This document shows, piece after piece, positions 59,631-64,000 of a stretch of DNA of 64,000 nt (position 1 is its first letter; each line of letters begins with the position of its first letter). The position numbers and the translations under genes were made by a program. Origin of the DNA: Calocera cornea HHB12733. Lineage: Eukaryota; Basidiomycota; Dacrymycetes; Dacrymycetales; Dacrymycetaceae. The notes below the pieces were generated by a model. It was not told the DNA's origin and did no database searches. It worked only from the letters and a program-made list of their open reading frames with translations. The DNA is taken from contig KV424008.1 of NCBI GenBank assembly GCA_001632435.1, forward strand, positions 1 to 64,000, given 5' to 3'.

Positions 59631-62600
59631 TCAGCGGTCAAGCTTCAAGCGGCTGGTAATGAACAGTCAGCATCCCAGAACCAGTGCCGCGGAAGAATGT
59701 ACGCACTCTCTCAGGGTTTCGTAAACCACTTGATAACCGCCCAAACTGCCCTTGAGCCTCCGGATGTCCAGACTGTATGTGCCTTGCAACTTCTCAAGGC
59801 GGGTGAGCTCAACGTAGAAGCGAACCTCGTCGCCCTTATCCACACTGACGTCGCCGTAGATCGCATCGCTGGCTGAGTCGTTCATGTGAGGAGTGCTGTT
59901 CGGGCTATCATCAGATCCGGCGGATAAGGTCGGGGATATGACGCCGGTAGGAGGGGCATTCGCAGATCCACGACGAAGCAAGCCTTTCAGCATGGCATTG
60001 GTGCCCGAGTTCGTCAGCAAGTTGCGGTTGGACGGTGGGGGATTGCCGCTGGTGATCATGCCGCTGAAGCCCAGACCGGTGTTGGACTTTGTCATACTAG
60101 ACTTGCGCTTGTGGCGCACGCAGCGGTACCTGAAGGGCGTTTCTTGGGAATACTCGATGCCCATGTTGCGCAGAACACCGGCAACCTTCAGCATGACGAC
60201 CGGCGGGTTTTCGATGGTAACGCGGCCTTGATCGATAGCACCTTCATGCAGGCGGAGTTGATTGGCGTCGAACTTGCGAGCATCCGACACGTTAGAGGGT
60301 GATGGGCGGGGAGGCGCCGCATACCGTTCCTCGACAGGGGCGGTCGTCGTAATGACAAGCTTGGCGGCGGGTGCGGCGGGCCCAGCTGCTGGGACGGGAG
60401 AAGGCGCGACAGGCTTGCTAGATCCTCCGTCAGATGTTCCAGATTCCCACGAGTTCACACCGGGTCCACCATTCTTCGCCTGGCTCTTTTTGCGGAACCA
60501 GCTCATGACCTGTTTAGCGGCACCGGTGGATGCGCCGCCAGATGAGGGTGACATACTGCGAGGAAGCGGGGGCACGGAGTAGTCCGGCGTGACTGGCGGA
60601 GGGTTCCGGGCTAAGCCCTGAGGCTGAACAGCAGACCGGGGAACCTCCGACTGTCGCTTCTCCCTGTCCCTCGTGGAGCTGTTGAAGTTCGGCAGAAGAC
60701 TGAGCGTCGTTCGGCGACTCTTTTTCTTCTCCTTGTCGCTTAGCTCGCTGGTAGCGGTGGTGGGAAGGCCGCCAGACGTGCGCGTCGCCAGGGCAGGTCG
60801 GTTACCACCCGAAACAGGTGGCTTGCTGTCGGGACCCCTTGTCGGAGCACGCTGTGGCTGCTGAGGCACCTGCTCGGCGCTCTCTTTCGAGCCAAGCATC
60901 TTCGCGAGATTGAATTTGTCGGCCGACATGCCCTTCCTGTGCCCGCTTCGGCTTGAGTTCGTAGTAGAACGGGATGCGGTCGCACTCCCGTTACCGCTCG
61001 ACATATTGGCGTCGATGGCATGGTTGGAGGAGTATGAGGCAGAAAGCGGAGATGCAGCGAGCTCGCCTGTCGGTGTGATAGGCGAGGTCTCTTCGTGGCG
61101 AACAGCCTGTGGGAGTGCAGGTTCGGTTGCAGGTGCCCGGCGATAAGTAGGGGAGGAAGCCGGTGATGATACAGAGATCTGCGGTGCGATACGAGCGGTG
61201 ATCGGGGTCGAATTAGGTACAGGCGGCATGTTGGGCGACTTCGGAGTCAGGCCGAGCATGGCAGGCGGAGAGGAAGGCGCGCTCGACTTGCGACTCTTCG
61301 GCGGCGTAGCCGGCGCAGTCGTAACTATCGGCAGTGGCTGAGGCATATTGGCAGGTGACTCAGACCGTCTGCCAGGGCCGGAGGGCTGTGGAATGATAAT
61401 CTCGGGCTGGCCATAGGCAGGAGTCAAGACAGGAGCTGTCACACCCAATGAGCCAGAGAGCAGGATGGAGGCAGCGTCGGAGGACGTACGTGTCCTCTGG
61501 GAGGGACGGTGGGGGTAGCCTTGCTGTGCCTGCGGAGCAGGAGCAGAAGGGAACCCCTGAACAGGAGGTGGCGCCGAAAGCATGGACGGGAAGGGCTCTG
61601 GCTCGGGCGTATCATACTCAACCTGCACGGTGTGCCGGTGCGAAGCACGCCGATGCTGACTGCCAGATGCGGAAGACGGCGGACCGACTGCGGGAGCGGG
61701 CGAAGCACGGGCGGCACGCGAAGGAGTAGGAACAGGAAGGGGTGCTGACTCCTTGCGCGTCCGTTGCGGAATGTCCGAATGCGATGGGGTGTAGGGCTGC
61801 GCTGGCTCCATCATAATGTCCTGGTCGATGGCGGAAGTCGGCATAACGATGGCACTGGCGACGGCACGGCGGGCGCTGCTGCTTGCGGAAGGTGGAGGGT
61901 TGTACATCAATTCCTGGTGGGATTCGTACACCGTAAAGTCCGCGGTGGCGCTGCCGCTCATGCCGGACCTGCGTTCGCCCGCCAAAGTAGGCATACCACC
62001 CGGAGCGACGGTCTGGCTGCGAGCCATCCGTGCCATCTGCTGCTGATGCTGGGCCATAAGTGCCTGCTTTGCTGCACGGGCCTGCTTGATGTACGCATCC
62101 CGCTTCTGTTGAGCCGATTCGGCCGCCATTTGTTCGAGCGAGTCGACCGAGCGCTGGAACAATGAGCGATAAGGAGCCAACCATTCGTGCTGCATCACAG
62201 CATCCAGCGAAGCACGGTACTTGGGATCAGGCACGAGCATTATGCCGAGCAGATTACGCGCGCCGTCCGAGACGTAATCCGGGAACGTGAGAGTAGTAGA
62301 AACGATGTATTTGTAGAGCAAATTGATGTTGTCGCCATCCGGATTAGACGGATCGTCGTCGAAAGGAAGATAGCCAGCCAGCATAGCATAGAGGATGACA
62401 CCGCAGGACCAGACGTCGACTGCCGATCCCACGTAGGCACCTTCCGATATGACCAGTTCGGGGGCCGCATAACAAGGGCTGCCGCAAGAGGTGACCATGA
62501 GGTCGTCCGCCTTGTGCTCAAAGCGGTTCGCAAAGCCGAAATCGGTGATGATGACATTGCGGTTTCGGTCGAGTAGGAGGTTCTCCAACTTGAGGTCACG

Positions 62601-63324
62601 ATGCACAATCTTCTTCTGATGGGTATACCAAACGCCAGATATGAGCTGGGCGAACAGCCTGCAAGCATCCTTTTCTCGGAGATAGCGGTGGGCAAGAATA
62701 TGGTCGAAGAGCTCGCCGCCTAATCACGCGCGATGAGAACGATTCGTTGGGGCTGGATCGCCTAACGTACCTGATGCATATTCTAAAACAATGCCGATGT
62801 ACTTGTCCGTCTCAATCACGTCGTACAGTCTGACGATATTGGGGTGTTTGAGTTTCTGGTAGTTTGTCAGCAGGATCAACACATCCAGCAGCGCATACAC
62901 GCACCTTGAGAACTTCTATCTCGCGCTCTACCTTGCTCAAGCGGACCTGGTTTTCGACGTTCCCGCGCCGGATGAGCTTGACAGCCACCTCCTCGCCCCA
63001 CTCTTCGTGCAGGCCGAGCTTGACCTTGCCGAACTCTCCCTCGCCGAGTGTCTGCAGAAGCAGATAGGGGCCAAACTTGGGAAGCGAACGCTTGGGGTGT
63101 TGCTGCTGGTATGCGATGGCCTTGGGGTGCGAGTAGACGTCATATTGGAGAGTTGCTTCGGGCAGCGGCATGCTGGGCGGGATGGGATATGCTTGGTACT
63201 GCGCCGCGTGAGATGGTGGTCGGCGCTCTGAACTGCTGCGTGCAAAGACAGCTTCGGATGCGGGACGGTGGCGGGACGAGGAGGGGATGGGTTGGGATGG
63301 CATTAGATCGAAGCGGGCGGCCAT
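59631..63324 (-). CDS. KIN4-like serine/threonine kinase with C-terminal KA1-type domain
   Basis: Four exons (62905..63324, 62771..62855, 59707..62719, 59631..59652) give 1,179 residues. Residues 85-350 are a CAMK-type kinase: [10 protein letters not shown] (94-103), Lys116 in [15 protein letters not shown] (208-215), DFG (228-230) and [11 protein letters not shown]. The catalytic domain is very close to what I recall of yeast Kin4/Frk1, which act in the spindle-position checkpoint. The middle 650 residues are Ser/Pro-rich and disordered. Near the end, [19 protein letters not shown] and [20 protein letters not shown] form a KA1-like membrane-binding domain. The last exon of 22 nt ends LKLDR; without it the frame would read through to another stop at 59667. 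Confidence 0.88.
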
Positions 63325-64000
63325 TGTGTGCTATCAGTGGGCCCAGAGGCTGCTGTGGACGCGTCAGTACGGTGACTCCAACGATGGATGGCGCCAAGAG
63401 ACGAAAGAGGAGATGCGGCCTCCTAAAAATCAATGTTTTGCACCGCGACGGGGAACGCGCGACGCCGAAGTGGGGTGAATTAAGGAAAAGGGGTGGCCGA
63501 ATGAGTGCATAGCATGGCGTCTTCCGGGGTTGAGTCGACCAAGTCCACGGGGATGGAGATTGGTTGCCAACGAGAACGCGAGAAGGGCATGACAAGACTG
63601 AGAGACTTACCGCAAGGCGGGCGCCGACGCAACGAAGGGGGTAACTGCCAGACGGCGAGGAGGGGGGAAGGATGGCGGGGGGGTTGAAAGAGGGAGGAAG
63701 GAGGAGTGTTGGCGTGCGTCGATCGCAACCGGGGGAGGACTGAGTTCGGTTGCGGTCGTCGCGTCGGCGGTTGCGAAGAGTGGCTGTGAGTGGCGGTTGC
63801 TGCCGTGGGCGCGAGGGTGAGGGCGAGGGGGGGAGGCGGCCAAAATGGTGTCGGATGGGATCAGCGGCACTAGGACAGGGTCACCCACGGCTCGCACCGT
63901 CCAGCTTTATTGTTGTGGGGCTGAGAGCGATTGGACCACCTTGTTCGATGGGAAAGGGCTAGTTGGCCAGGTCGACCACGCTACACCGTCCGCAGTAATA
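63325..64000. promoter_or_regulatory. Upstream region of the KIN4-like gene
   Basis: This 676-bp region runs from the kinase start to the window edge. It is purine-rich around 63640-63690 and 63800-63840. ORFs here are short and lack family features. It likely contains the 5' leader and promoter. Confidence 0.4.

Noticed and set aside
59667..59706. Kinase C-terminus ending [11 protein letters not shown]
   Set aside because: A GTGCGT donor at 59706 and an exon at 59631..59652 give the KA1-like ending LKLDR, which fits the domain better.
61618..62184. Alternative-frame ORF within the KIN4-like gene
   Set aside because: It is a shadow of the 979-codon kinase frame and has no family features.

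Overview
The window looks like nuclear DNA of a filamentous basidiomycete, most likely an agaricomycete. Genes are dense and on both strands. They are split by many 43-70 nt GT-AG introns whose donors are often GTGCGT or GTACGT. The gene content fits that lineage: a CxC5/CxC6 KDZ-associated protein, a DUF6533-type seven-helix protein, Zn2Cys6 proteins, and single-copy eukaryotic housekeeping genes. I worked out splice sites by hand from frame continuity, GT/AG signals and remembered family conservation. No alignment or database was available.

Regions. 1-6.6 kb is accessory: a partial unknown gene (minus), a 0.9 kb intergenic array of about fifteen hairpins, a zinc-finger-like gene broken by one TAG, and an intact KDZ-associated CxC5/CxC6 gene. 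7.7-10.6 kb carries an ARMT1-like DUF89 phosphatase and SFT2, divergent. 10.6-11.6 kb holds decayed sequence, including a relic of NUP192. 11.9-18.5 kb is NUP192/NUP205. 18.9-20.5 kb is a DUF6533 membrane protein. 21.6-28.0 kb holds phosphatidylserine decarboxylase, a VOC/glyoxalase-fold protein and a NEO1-type P4-ATPase. At 28.4 kb is a small Zn2Cys6 protein with a C-terminal membrane helix. 29.7-36.1 kb is the divergent pair NST1 and HAL2/MET22. 36.2-41.1 kb holds a RECQ1-like helicase and a beta-carbonic anhydrase. 42.8-44.0 kb is a Rho2-like GTPase. 46.3-48.6 kb is a CPD photolyase. 48.6-49.8 kb is a MYND/SET methyltransferase gene with a stop codon inside the finger. 50.0-56.7 kb holds Mn-SOD, ATPase inhibitor IF1, dynactin p62, a tricarboxylate carrier and uroporphyrinogen-III synthase. 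57.1-59.1 kb has two more Zn2Cys6 genes with the same intron positions as the 28.4 kb gene. 59.6-63.3 kb is a KIN4-like kinase.

Two observations stand out most. The first is the alternating hairpin array at 1.40-2.29 kb: eight hairpins share a C(T/A/G)TGT loop and two alternating apical stems, while their lower stems differ in sequence but stay self-complementary, with G-U type pairs only in the plus-strand reading. The second is a family of three small Zn2Cys6 genes. Their intron positions inside the zinc cluster are identical, and two members end in a related membrane-anchor segment.

Other points: a Trp-to-Leu change in the aromatic-rich loop of the RecQ helicase, GC-AG introns in NUP192 and possibly the carrier gene, a possible intronised MYND finger, and functional neighbours (PE synthesis next to a NEO1-type flippase; NST1 and HAL2 on one promoter region).
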